Part shown: in pieces, positions 18,843 through 26,715 of the stretch | How positions within the stretch are numbered: position 1 is the first letter of the stretch | Layout of the letters: the number at the start of each line of letters is the position of its first letter | Assembly (NCBI GenBank): GCA_963753485.1 | Contig: CAVWCL010000017.1 | Location: forward strand, 124,001-188,000 | DNA length: 64,000 nucleotides | Origin: CAWDLX01 sp963753485 | GTDB lineage: Bacteria; Actinomycetota; Actinomycetes; Mycobacteriales; Micromonosporaceae | Direction: 5' to 3' | The notes under the pieces: model-generated | Told to the model about the DNA's origin: nothing | The model's database searches: none | The model's input: the letters and a program-made list of their open reading frames with translations, nothing else | Made by a program: the position numbers and the translations under genes

Positions 18843-19691
18843 CTAGCGGGCCAGCAGATACGCGACCGCGGCCGCGAGGCCACCGAGGACGACAAGGCCG
18901 GCGACGCTCGCAACCAGTGCCCCGACCCGGAAACGCCGGCGGGGCCGAACCGGACCCGGAGCCGGTCTGCTGGATCCGGCGGGCGGGCGCCCGGGCGGCG
19001 GGTGGCCCGGCGGACCCGGCGGTCGGCCGGGCGCCGCCGGTGGGTGACGGGCTGGACCCGGTGGGTGATTCGACGGACCCGGCGGTCGGTTCGGTGGGCC
19101 CGGCGGATGTTTCGGTGGGCCCGGATGTTGCGGTGGGCCCGGATGTTGCGGTGGGCCCGGATACTGCGATGGGTTCAGATGTTGCGGTGGGCCCGGATGT
19201 TGCGGTGGGCCCGGCGGATGTTGCGGTGGGCCCGGATGTTGCGGTGGGCCCGGATGTTGCGGTGGGCTCGCCATGGCCTGCGGTGGATGGCTCGCTGGCT
19301 CGGCCGGGATGCCGGTCGCAAGGGCGCGTAACTCCTCAACGAAGGCCACCGACGGCATCCGGGCGCCGTGCACGTTCTCCGCCGAGCTGGTCGCGAGCCA
19401 GGGCGGGAGCCCGCCCGCGAGTACCACCGGCCGTACCGGCTTGCCCTGCTGCCCGGCGTACTCGGTCTCGGCCCGCACCCGGGTGGAGTGCCAGACCGGC
19501 GGGGTGATCACCGGTACGACCACGGCACAGGCGTCGATGAGCTGCGAGGTCGCCGAGGTCAGCGCCTCGGCCTGGCTCTCCTGCTGGGCGTGCACGCTCA
19601 GGCCGACCGAGATCAGGTATCCGACCAGGTGGCGGACGTAAGGGCTGGCGGCATCGACCGCACTGTAGGTGACGAAAACGTGACCAGCCAC
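18843..19691 (-). CDS. TIR-like domain protein with proline/histidine repeat linker and C-terminal membrane anchor
   Basis: A 282-residue protein in three parts. Residues 1-125 look like a TIR domain: HVFVTYSAVDAASPYV at the start, a central LIDACAVVVPVITPPVW strand, and RAETEYAGQQGKPVRPVVL, where the glutamate aligns with the catalytic Glu of NAD-cleaving TIRs. Residues about 145-240 are PPQHPG repeats. The last 32 residues are basic, then one TM helix. TIR proteins bind or cleave NAD, or act as adaptors; which applies here is unknown. No partner typical of a defence operon is adjacent. GTG start, weak ribosome site. Confidence 0.72.
   Translation of the reverse strand: MAGHVFVTYSAVDAASPYVRHLVGYLISVGLSVHAQQESQAEALTSATSQLIDACAVVVPVITPPVWHSTRVRAETEYAGQQGKPVRPVVLAGGLPPWLATSSAENVHGARMPSVAFVEELRALATGIPAEPASHPPQAMASPPQHPGPPQHPGPPQHPPGPPQHPGPPQHLNPSQYPGPPQHPGPPQHPGPPKHPPGPPNRPPGPSNHPPGPARHPPAAPGRPPGPPGHPPPGRPPAGSSRPAPGPVRPRRRFRVGALVASVAGLVVLGGLAAAVAYLLAR
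19100..19270 (-). repeat. Coding 18-bp tandem repeats (PPQHPG units)
   Basis: About nine near-identical 18-21-bp units inside the TIR-protein gene. On the plus strand they read as variants of GGATGTTGCGGTGGGCCC and they encode PPQHPG. One degenerate unit in the middle (LNPSQYPG) interrupts the run. Such arrays change copy number by slippage, so linker length may vary between strains. Confidence 0.85.
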
Positions 19692-19831
19692 GCTGGCATC
19701 ATGTCAGCCTGAACGGCCGCGCGGCACCGACGCCAGGTCCGCCGCCAGGTCCAGGCGTCGCGCGATGCCGGCGGCCGCCGCCATTTGGCTCAGCAGACCG
19801 ACATCACACCGGCGACACGCAGGACGATCAG

Positions 19832-20767
19832 CTACGTCACTGGGCTGGCAAGGCTCCAGGCGATGCCGTCGAGGATGTCGTGCTCGCTGGCGACCACCGA
19901 GTCGGTGCCCACGGTCTCCATGATCACGCGAAGGATGAGCGCCCCCGCACCGATCACGTCGGCCCGGCCGGGATGCATCGCCGGCAGCGCCAGCCGCTGC
20001 CGGTGGCTCATCGCCAGCAGCGTGTCGGTGACGTCGCGGACCTGGGACAAGCTCACCCGCGCATGATGGATCCGCTGCGGATCGTACGAGCCCAGTCTGA
20101 GCGCGAGCGCGGTCACGGTCGTCACCGAACCCGCCAGGCCGACCAGAGTGCGGGCGCAGCGACCGGAGACCGCGGCCACCGCTCGTTCGGCGGCCGCCGC
20201 GATTTCGGCCCGGGCCGCCGCGATCTGCGCCGGTGTGGGGGGATCGCCGGTCAGGTGCCGCTCGGTCATCCGGACACACCCGATGTCCACACTGGTGGCC
20301 GCGTCCACCTTCTCCTCGCCCCGGACGAACTCGGTCGAGCCACCGCCGATGTCCAGCACCAGGTACGGCCCGGCAAGCGAGGTCGGCAGGCCCCGCACCG
20401 CCCCGGCGAACGACAGGCTCGCCTCCTCGCCGCCGGTGAGCACCTCGGCCGGCGTACCGAGGATCCGCGCGACCATGTCCTGAAAGTCGGCGGCATTCGC
20501 CGCGTCGCGGGTGGCGCTGGTGGCCGCCATCCGAACCCGCTCGACGCCGGCGTCGGCGATCGCGGTGGCGTACTCGGCGAGCGTCACCCGGGTGCGCTCG
20601 ATGGCGTCCGGGGCGAGCCGGCCGGTGCGGTCGACGCCGGCCCCGAGCCGGACGATCTCCATCCGCCGGGTCACGTCGACCAGGGGCGCGTGCGCGTCGG
20701 CGGGCAGGTCGGCGATGAGCAGGCGCAAGGAGTTGGTACCACAGTCGATCGCCGCCACCCTCGACAC
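19832..20767 (-). CDS. ppx: Exopolyphosphatase / guanosine pentaphosphatase (Ppx/GppA family)
   Basis: A 311-residue ASKHA-fold phosphatase. It has the phosphate-1 loop AIDCGTNSLRLLIAD at the N-terminus and the phosphate-2 loop LDIGGGSTEFVRG near 145. The length matches the short actinobacterial Ppx1/Ppx2-type proteins, which hydrolyse polyphosphate and sometimes pppGpp. It lies 9 bp after the ArgA-like gene on the same strand and is part of the conserved eno-FtsB-DUF501-ppx neighbourhood. Confidence 0.92.
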   Translation of the reverse strand: MSRVAAIDCGTNSLRLLIADLPADAHAPLVDVTRRMEIVRLGAGVDRTGRLAPDAIERTRVTLAEYATAIADAGVERVRMAATSATRDAANAADFQDMVARILGTPAEVLTGGEEASLSFAGAVRGLPTSLAGPYLVLDIGGGSTEFVRGEEKVDAATSVDIGCVRMTERHLTGDPPTPAQIAAARAEIAAAAERAVAAVSGRCARTLVGLAGSVTTVTALALRLGSYDPQRIHHARVSLSQVRDVTDTLLAMSHRQRLALPAMHPGRADVIGAGALILRVIMETVGTDSVVASEHDILDGIAWSLASPVT

Positions 20768-20776
20768 GCCTTCAGC

Positions 20777-21310
20777 TTAGAGGTGCAGCAACATCCGGGT
20801 GTTGCCCAGGGTGTTGGGCTTGACCCGCTCCAGGTCGAGAAACTCGGCGACCCCTTCGTCGTACGAGCGCAACAACTCCTCGTATACCTCGTGCGGCACC
20901 GGCGTGCCGTGCAGCGGCATGAAGCCGAACGACCCGAAGAACGCCGTCTCGAAGGTGAGCACGAAGACCCGGCGAACCCCCAGATCGCGGGCGGCGTCGA
21001 GGAGCGCGCCGACCAGCGCGCGACCGACCGAGCGCCGCCGCCACGCCGGGTCGACCGCCACCGTGCGGATCTCGGCGAGGTCCTCCCACATGACATGCAC
21101 CGCCCCGCAGCCGACCACCTGGCCGCCGCCAGCCCGGTCGGCGGCGATCGGGTCGCCGGCATCGGTGACGGCGACCCAGAAGTCGGGCACATCCTCGAAG
21201 AGCGCCACGGTCGCCTTGGAGAGCAGCACGCGATCCGCGGCGTAGGTGTCGACCAGGCGCCGGATCGTCGGCACGTCGCTGGTACGAGCCCGGCGAATCG
21301 TGATCTCCAT
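20777..21310 (-). CDS. argA: Amino-acid N-acetyltransferase, GNAT family (actinobacterial ArgA-like)
   Basis: A 177-residue GNAT protein. The acetyl-CoA loop is RTVAVDPAWRRRSVGRALVGALL, with the segment FFGSFGFMPL near residue 130. The pattern (IRRARTSDVPTIRRLV, EDLAEIRTVAVDP, PHEVYEELLRSYDEG) is that of the short, kinase-fold-free glutamate N-acetyltransferase known from mycobacteria, the first step of arginine synthesis. No arg operon is adjacent, so the substrate is inferred from similarity only. Confidence 0.8.
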   Translation of the reverse strand: MEITIRRARTSDVPTIRRLVDTYAADRVLLSKATVALFEDVPDFWVAVTDAGDPIAADRAGGGQVVGCGAVHVMWEDLAEIRTVAVDPAWRRRSVGRALVGALLDAARDLGVRRVFVLTFETAFFGSFGFMPLHGTPVPHEVYEELLRSYDEGVAEFLDLERVKPNTLGNTRMLLHL

Positions 21311-21388
21311 GGACCGAGGGTAGCCAGCGCCGTGTCAGACGCCCGACACAGCGTTGCCCGACGGTGTCGCGGGCATCACATTCGTGGC

Positions 21389-22132
21389 ATGAGATCCCGG
21401 ATCACTCACGTCGCGGTCGTCACCCTCGCGACCGCTCTCGCCGCCGGCACGTTCGGCTGCGGACTGCTTTCCAAAGCCAAGGACATTGCCGATACGGCGA
21501 AGGTGCTCAGCGACTTCTCCGACCGACTGGGCAAGGCGGCCACGCTGACCTACACCGGCGAGTACAAGGTGACCGGGGGCGAGACGGGCGACCCGCCGAC
21601 GGTCACCCTGGTGCACCAACCGCCCAACTCAGCCTTCATCAGCCCGACCGGGCGGTTCATTGTCACCAGCGACTTCCTCTACTTCTGCAGTACCGAGAAG
21701 ACCGTCATGACCTGCCAGAAGGAGCCCAACTCGGCATCGACGGCGGACACCACCGATGCCGGGTTCATCGCCGGGATCGCCGGCCCCGGCTTCGTCACGC
21801 CGGAGCTGGCCATCGGACTCATCGCCGCCGCGATCCTGGTCCCCGGCGCGACCGTGTCGCAGTCCTCCCGGACCATCGCCGGCCAGAGCTCGCTCTGTGC
21901 CACCGCCAGCGGGCTGGACAAGGCGGCCAGCCCCGGCGACAAGGAGGCGCCCCGCGACTTCACCGTCTGTGTGACCGATTCCGGTGTCCTCTCGTCCTTC
22001 AGCGGCACCACGGTCGATGGCCAACAGGCGTCGATCGAGTTGACCAACTACGCCACCACGGCGGACCCGAGTGCGTTCGCCCCACCGGAGGGCGCCAAGG
22101 TCGTTGACGTCACCCAGATCCAGCCCTCCTGA
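21389..22132 (+). CDS. Secreted lipoprotein of unknown function
   Basis: A 247-residue protein with a signal peptide: basic MRSR, hydrophobic core, then AAGTFGC. The cysteine at about residue 24 is the likely lipidation site, although the lipobox (TFGC) is not ideal. The mature part has scattered cysteines (YFCSTEKTVMTC, SSLCATAS, FTVCVTDSG) and a VTLVHQPPNSAFIS stretch. I recognise no enzyme motif; it may be a lipid- or ligand-binding lipoprotein. Divergent from the ArgA-like gene; ends 19 bp before palindrome A. Confidence 0.78.
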   Translation: MRSRITHVAVVTLATALAAGTFGCGLLSKAKDIADTAKVLSDFSDRLGKAATLTYTGEYKVTGGETGDPPTVTLVHQPPNSAFISPTGRFIVTSDFLYFCSTEKTVMTCQKEPNSASTADTTDAGFIAGIAGPGFVTPELAIGLIAAAILVPGATVSQSSRTIAGQSSLCATASGLDKAASPGDKEAPRDFTVCVTDSGVLSSFSGTTVDGQQASIELTNYATTADPSAFAPPEGAKVVDVTQIQPS

Positions 22133-22150
22133 CCGCGGCCTCTGACTGTT

Positions 22151-22206
22151 GATCTAGGGCGTAGGCACGTGGTTTGATCTCCAACCATGGGCCTACGCCC
22201 TAGATC
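22151..22206. repeat. 56-bp palindromic element, copy A
   Basis: Begins GATCTAGGGCGTAGGC and ends GCCTACGCCCTAGATC: 16 perfectly complementary bases, extended outward by GTT/AAC to 22148-22209. The central loop holds TTTGATCTCC. It lies between two convergent genes (lipoprotein and DUF501), a terminator position. It is the best-preserved of four copies with identical length in this window. Confidence 0.9.
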
Positions 22207-22241
22207 AACGGACCTGACGGCGGGGTCGCAGTGTACGCGCC

Positions 22242-22868
22242 CTAGGCCGACGGGACGCACGGGCCGTCTGTCCACCATGGAGCGACTCGGTCGAAGGTCT
22301 CGTCGCCGAACGGGTTGACCCCCGGCCCTTCGGCCAGCCGGTGGGCGAGCTGCACGTGCAGGCACTTGAGCCGGGTTGGCATCCCCCCGGCCGAGACGCC
22401 GTCGATCTCCGCCACGTGCTCGATACCGTCCCGGCGGGCCAGATACCGGTCGTGGGCCCGACGGTAGCGCTGGGCCAGGTCCGGCTCCTGCGCCAGCCGG
22501 GCGTTCATCTCCCGCATCGCGCCGGCCGATTCCAGGGTGCTGACCGCGCCCACCGCCCGTGGGCAGGTGAGGTAGTACAGGGTCGGGAACGGCGTACCGT
22601 CGGCCAGCCGGGGGGAAGTCTCCACGACGTCGGGCAGCCCGCACGGGCAGCGGTGGGCGACCGCCCGGGCGCCCCGCGGCGCCCGGCCCAGTTGGGCGGT
22701 GACGGCGGCGCGGTCGGCGGCCGCCAGCGGGCCAGGTTCGTCCGCGGTCAGGCGCTTGCCTTTCGTTCGCGCTGCGGTGCTCCCACCCGCTCGCTCCTCA
22801 CGCTCACGCTTGCCTTTCGTTCGCGCTGCGGTGCTCCCACCCGCTCGCTCCTCACGCTCACGAACCAT
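22242..22868 (-). CDS. DUF501 protein with a repeat-encoded N-terminal extension
   Basis: The DUF501 domain is clear from RAVAHRCPCGLPDVV through GTPFPTLYYLTCPRAV to GVSAGGMPTRLKCLHVQLAH (conserved Cys pair and MPTRLKCLH). The family usually starts close to the DRAAVTAQLG segment. Here the only canonical start nearby, ATG at 22868, lies upstream of a 54-bp tandem repeat, so about 36 extra residues (two EREERAGGSTAARTKGK-type units) would precede the domain. It overlaps the FtsB-like gene by 11 bp. A CTG at the repeat edge is the alternative. The function of DUF501 is unknown; its place next to the divisome gene is conserved. Confidence 0.8.
   Translation of the reverse strand: MVREREERAGGSTAARTKGKREREERAGGSTAARTKGKRLTADEPGPLAAADRAAVTAQLGRAPRGARAVAHRCPCGLPDVVETSPRLADGTPFPTLYYLTCPRAVGAVSTLESAGAMREMNARLAQEPDLAQRYRRAHDRYLARRDGIEHVAEIDGVSAGGMPTRLKCLHVQLAHRLAEGPGVNPFGDETFDRVAPWWTDGPCVPSA
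22753..22860. repeat. 54-bp tandem repeat, two identical copies
   Basis: Copies at 22753-22806 and 22807-22860 are identical by eye. The unit contains CACCCGCTCGCTCCTC, also present in the 58-bp units at 49029. The array covers the 3' edge of the FtsB-like gene (stop at 22858) and the 5' end of DUF501. Because 54 is a multiple of three, it stays in frame for DUF501. Confidence 0.92.
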
Positions 22869-23472
22869 CCGGGTTGTCGGCACCCTGCACAGTGGACCAC
22901 AGCTGCGTGAACCAGGAGCTGTCCGGCGCCGCACCCGGTGCGCCGGGCGGGTCCGGTTCGGTCTTCACGACATAGATCAACTCGCCTTTGCGCACCAGCT
23001 GCAGCCGCGATCGGGCCTGAGTGATCACGTAGTCGGGATCGTCCCACCGGGCGATCCGCGCCTGCAGGTCGGCGATGCGTTGGCGCTGCTGGGTCTGGGA
23101 AACCTCGAGCCGGCCGATCTCGGCCTGCTGGGACAAATAGATCCGGACCGGGTACGCGTAGGCCAGCGTGAACGCGACCAGGAGCAGGCCGATCGCGGCC
23201 GCTCGACCGGAGACCCGGCGGGGCGCGCGTGGTGCCTTGGTACGCCGAGCCGGGCCGACCCCGCGGCGGCTGCCGGCGGGCGTGCCGCCCGGGCCCAGCG
23301 CGGGCGCGCGGGCAGGCAGCCGGGTCGGGCCCGGGGTGTCACCGGCGGAGCGGAACGACGTCGCCCTCCGCTGCACCGCGCGGCGGGCCGGACGCCGGCC
23401 CGGACGCGATCCGACGCCCGTGGCCAAGCCCCGAGCTGGGCCCTGCCCGGTCGGCGCGCGCCGCTCGGTCAT
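22858..23472 (-). CDS. FtsB/DivIC-type septum formation protein
   Basis: A 204-residue divisome component. About 105 basic, Pro/Arg-rich cytoplasmic residues precede one TM helix (IGLLLVAFTLAYAYPVRIYL). A short coiled coil (QQAEIGRLEVSQTQQRQRIADL) and the DivIC-like WDDPDYVITQARSRLQLVRKGE motif follow. ATG at 23472 has a strong GGAGGAGG site. It lies 62 bp after the enolase start-to-stop direction (eno is upstream), the standard actinobacterial order. Confidence 0.88.
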   Translation of the reverse strand: MTERRAPTGQGPARGLATGVGSRPGRRPARRAVQRRATSFRSAGDTPGPTRLPARAPALGPGGTPAGSRRGVGPARRTKAPRAPRRVSGRAAAIGLLLVAFTLAYAYPVRIYLSQQAEIGRLEVSQTQQRQRIADLQARIARWDDPDYVITQARSRLQLVRKGELIYVVKTEPDPPGAPGAAPDSSWFTQLWSTVQGADNPDGS

Positions 23473-23534
23473 CGTGCCTCCTCCTGCGGCCACGCCTGCT
23501 GTGGGCGGTCGGAGTTACCGCCAGCCATGGCCGG

Positions 23535-24818
23535 TCAGGGCTTACGGTAGCGGGGAAACGCGCCGGCGCCGGCGTAGCGCGCCGCGTCGTCGAGCTCCTC
23601 CTCGATACGCAGGAGCTGGTTGTACTTCGCCACCCGCTCGGAGCGCGCCGGCGCGCCCGTCTTGAGCTGGCCGCATCCGGTGGCCACCGCGAGATCGGCG
23701 ATGGTGGTGTCCTCGGTCTCGCCGGAGCGGTGGCTCATCACGCAGTGGTAGCCGGCCCGGTGGGCCAACTCGACGGCATCGAAGGTCTCAGTCAACGTGC
23801 CGATCTGGTTGACCTTGATGAGCACCGCGTTCGCCGTGCCGTTCGCGATGCCACGTTCGATCCGCTGCGGATTGGTCACGAACAGGTCGTCACCGACGAT
23901 CTGGATCCGGTCGCCCAGCGCCAGCGTGAGCGCCTTCCAGCCGGACCAGTCATCCTCAGCGAGCGGATCCTCGATCGACACGATCGGGTAGTCGTCGACC
24001 AGCCGCCGGTAGTAGGCAACCATCTCGTCGGCCGACTTCGGCGCGCCTTCGAACACGTACGACCCGTCCGCGAAGAACTCGCTGGCGGCCACATCGAGGG
24101 CGAGCACCACGTCCGAGCCGAGCGCGTAGCCGGCCGCCTGCACCGCCTCGGCGATGAGCTCCAGCGCGGCCGCGTTCGCCGGCAGGTTAGGGGCGAAGCC
24201 GCCCTCGTCACCGAGACCGGTGGCGAGGCCCTTCTTCTTGAGCACCGCCTTGAGCGCGTGGTACACCTCGGCGCCGCTGCGCAGCGCGTCCCGGTAGGTG
24301 GGTGCACCGATCGGCGCGATCATGAACTCCTGGACGTCCACGTTGGAGTCCGCGTGTGCGCCGCCGTTGAGGATGTTGAACTTTGGCACCGGCAGAAGGT
24401 GCGCGTTCGGGCCGCCGAGATAACGGTACAGACTCAGCTCCGCGGATGCCGCGGCCGCCTTCGCCACCGCCAGGGAGACGCCCAGGATGGCGTTCGCGCC
24501 CAGGCTGGACTTGTCCGGGGTGCCGTCCAGATCGATCAACCGCTGGTCGATCGCACGCTGGTCGCTGGCCTCGTAGCCGACCAGCTCCTCGGCGATCCGG
24601 TCGCCCACGTTCGTCACCGCATCCAGCACACCCTTGCCGCCGTAGCGCTTGGCATCACCGTCGCGCAGCTCCATCGCCTCGAACTGCCCGGTGGACGCGC
24701 CCGATGGCACCGCCGCCCGGGCGATGGTGCCATCGTCGAGACCGATCTCGACCTCGACCGTCGGGTTGCCCCGAGAATCCAGGATCTCCCGGGCGACGAA
24801 TCCCTCGATGGTGGCCAC
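23535..24818 (-). CDS. eno: Enolase
   Basis: A 427-residue glycolytic enzyme converting 2-phosphoglycerate to phosphoenolpyruvate. Family motifs run through the full length: EILDSRGNPTVEV and SGASTGQFEA at the N-terminus, the ALDVAASEF and SIEDPLAEDDW metal ligands, the catalytic-lysine region VLIKVNQIGTLTET, and the signature SHRSGETEDT. Its product also feeds the PEP carboxylase gene 11 kb away. No unusual features. Confidence 0.98.
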   Translation of the reverse strand: MATIEGFVAREILDSRGNPTVEVEIGLDDGTIARAAVPSGASTGQFEAMELRDGDAKRYGGKGVLDAVTNVGDRIAEELVGYEASDQRAIDQRLIDLDGTPDKSSLGANAILGVSLAVAKAAAASAELSLYRYLGGPNAHLLPVPKFNILNGGAHADSNVDVQEFMIAPIGAPTYRDALRSGAEVYHALKAVLKKKGLATGLGDEGGFAPNLPANAAALELIAEAVQAAGYALGSDVVLALDVAASEFFADGSYVFEGAPKSADEMVAYYRRLVDDYPIVSIEDPLAEDDWSGWKALTLALGDRIQIVGDDLFVTNPQRIERGIANGTANAVLIKVNQIGTLTETFDAVELAHRAGYHCVMSHRSGETEDTTIADLAVATGCGQLKTGAPARSERVAKYNQLLRIEEELDDAARYAGAGAFPRYRKP

Positions 24819-24982
24819 GTCGTGTCACTCCTCAATCGGGGCAGGGCATAAGGGCGCCGGACGGCCGTCCGGTACGACCCGCCTGTGCGGCAGCCTATCT
24901 CCGGGCGGTTGTGGTTCGGGCGTGGACCCGCCAGCGTCGGCGTCGGCGGGCGTGCGCACCCGCCGACCCGGGACTTCCCGTC

Positions 24983-25038
24983 GATCTAGGGCTTGCGGAC
25001 GCGATCCGAGATCAAACCATGGGCCTACGCCCTAGATC
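24983..25038. repeat. 56-bp palindromic element, copy B
   Basis: Begins GATCTAGGGCTTGCGG and ends GGCCTACGCCCTAGATC. Read on the minus strand, its core TTTGATCTC aligns with copy A. It lies between DUF885 and eno, which are both on the minus strand. Uniquely among the four, it overlaps a gene: the last nine codons of DUF885 and its stop are inside it. Confidence 0.88.
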
Positions 25039-26673
25039 GGCGCGGCGGGACGAGGGGAGGAGCAGGGTGCGCACGTGGCGGGGGGAGGGTGTGCCGTGGC
25101 TGAGCATCCGGTCGTGCCACCCGCCGATGGTGATCCCCGCCGGGCGGGCGGCCGCGATCGCCGCCACCTCGGTGTGCCCCACGAAGTACGTGGAGAGCTG
25201 GGTCGAGGTGAGCAGCGCCCGGCGCCACTTCCCGGCCGCCTCGCCCTCCTCCTGGAAGCCCCGCTGGGTCATCAGTGCCATGCCCTCACCCTCGGTCAGG
25301 CCCTCGCAGTGGATCTGCTGGTCCAGGATCGCGTTGATGGTGGTGCGCAGCGCCATCTTGAGCTGCTGCAGCCGGACGGCCGGGCCGCCGAACCCGTGCT
25401 CGATCATGACCTGCTCGGCATAGACGGCCCAGCCTTCCGCGAAGCTGCCCGAGCGGGCCACCGCGCGGGCCCGGGTCGAGCCGCGGTAACGGCGGGAGTG
25501 CGCCATCTGTAGGTAGTGTCCGGGCATCGCCTCGTGCACCGTGAGGTTGCGGACCAGGTGGTTGTTGTACTCGCGATAGAACGACTCCACCCGCGCCGGC
25601 GACCAGTCGGCCGGAGTGGGCGCGATGTTGTAGAACGTCGGCATCGCCGGCGGGTCGAACGGGCCCGGCGACTCGCAGCTGGCCACCGCGACGCCGCGGG
25701 CGAACTCGGGCATCGCCCGGATCACGCACGGATCGTCGACCAGCGAGACCAGGTTGCTCGCCTCGACGAACGCGGTGGTCTCGGCCATCGTGGCGCGCGC
25801 AAGCTCCACGATGGACTCATTCGTGGGATGCTCTTCGGCCAGCCGGTTCAGGGCCGCCCGTACCGTCTCATCGTCGGCGCGACCACCGACCAGCTCGACC
25901 GCGGCCGCCCGGATCTCGTCCGTGGTCCGGTCCAGGTGCTCGCGCGCACGTCCCAGGACGTCGGCCGCGGTCAGCTCGGTGTCGAGGGTGTGCCAGAGCT
26001 TCGCCTCCCACAGGCGCCGGCCCAGCCGGGGATCGCGACGTTCCCCGGCCGGGCTGAGGCGGCCATGCAACCAGTCGGCGAACGCCTCCAGGTGTTCGAC
26101 CGCGGCGGCGGCCACCGGCTCGACCGTCGCGGCCTGCGACGGCACCTGCGCGACCAGTGCCGGCAGCTCCTGGCGCAGCATCGCGGCCACGCCCCGGAAC
26201 TGCCCGGTGCCGGTCTCACAGTGGATCTGGGGTGGGTCGGCCAGGATCGCGCGCGCGGTGGCCAGCGCATCGGGGACCGCGCCCAACCGGGCGACCAGCA
26301 GCTCCAGGCGCTCGGCCGGCGGGGCGAACGGGCGCGAGATCAGCGCGTGCAGCAGGCCGCCGGGGTTGTGCAGCAACGGGTTCCACTCGTGCTCTCGCAG
26401 CTCGGCCAGGCTGAACAGCGACCGTTCGACGAGCGCGAGCAACTGTTCGTGGTCCACCCGCTCGGCCTGGCCCAGGTCGTCGGTGTCCACACCGGACAGT
26501 GCCTGGGAGGCGTCGCGGAGCATGCCGACCCGGGCCGCGGCCGCGTCGGCCGACAGGTCGGGCAGGCGGTCGTCGAACCGGTGATCACCAAGGCTGCTCG
26601 CGAGCACCGGATCGGTCGCGAGCACTTCGTCGATGAGCCGCTCGGCCAGCGGCCCGAATCCAGATGCTGGCAT
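25012..26673 (-). CDS. DUF885 family protein (putative metallo-carboxypeptidase-like)
   Basis: A 553-residue DUF885 protein. The domain runs from SLGDHRFDDRLPDLS near the start to the C-terminal VHEAMPGHYLQMAH motif, whose HExxxGH arrangement and a downstream glutamate (GSFAEGWAVYAEQ) resemble zinc-peptidase ligands. Members are predicted metallopeptidases, mostly untested. ATG at 26673 is chosen over a GTG 33 bp upstream that would add an unlike peptide. The last nine residues (ADLGRRPMV) come from palindromic element B, so the natural C-terminus has been altered by that element. Confidence 0.88.
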   Translation of the reverse strand: MPASGFGPLAERLIDEVLATDPVLASSLGDHRFDDRLPDLSADAAAARVGMLRDASQALSGVDTDDLGQAERVDHEQLLALVERSLFSLAELREHEWNPLLHNPGGLLHALISRPFAPPAERLELLVARLGAVPDALATARAILADPPQIHCETGTGQFRGVAAMLRQELPALVAQVPSQAATVEPVAAAAVEHLEAFADWLHGRLSPAGERRDPRLGRRLWEAKLWHTLDTELTAADVLGRAREHLDRTTDEIRAAAVELVGGRADDETVRAALNRLAEEHPTNESIVELARATMAETTAFVEASNLVSLVDDPCVIRAMPEFARGVAVASCESPGPFDPPAMPTFYNIAPTPADWSPARVESFYREYNNHLVRNLTVHEAMPGHYLQMAHSRRYRGSTRARAVARSGSFAEGWAVYAEQVMIEHGFGGPAVRLQQLKMALRTTINAILDQQIHCEGLTEGEGMALMTQRGFQEEGEAAGKWRRALLTSTQLSTYFVGHTEVAAIAAARPAGITIGGWHDRMLSHGTPSPRHVRTLLLPSSRRADLGRRPMV

Positions 26674-26715
26674 ACCGGCAAAATAGCCGATCGCCTGCCG
26701 GCACAAGCGGTGTGG

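Noticed and set aside
18843..19691. Complete TIR-based anti-phage operon
   Set aside because: Only the TIR-like protein is present. The flanking genes (ppx and FG-SAP repeat proteins) are not known defence partners.
19704..19784. 26-residue frame between the TIR gene and ppx
   Set aside because: Too short, with no good ribosome site and no recognisable family; amino-acid use is not distinctive.
22148..22209. REP element mobilised by an IS200-type transposase
   Set aside because: No GTAG/GGAG foot next to the hairpin and no transposase in the window; kept as an unclassified palindrome.
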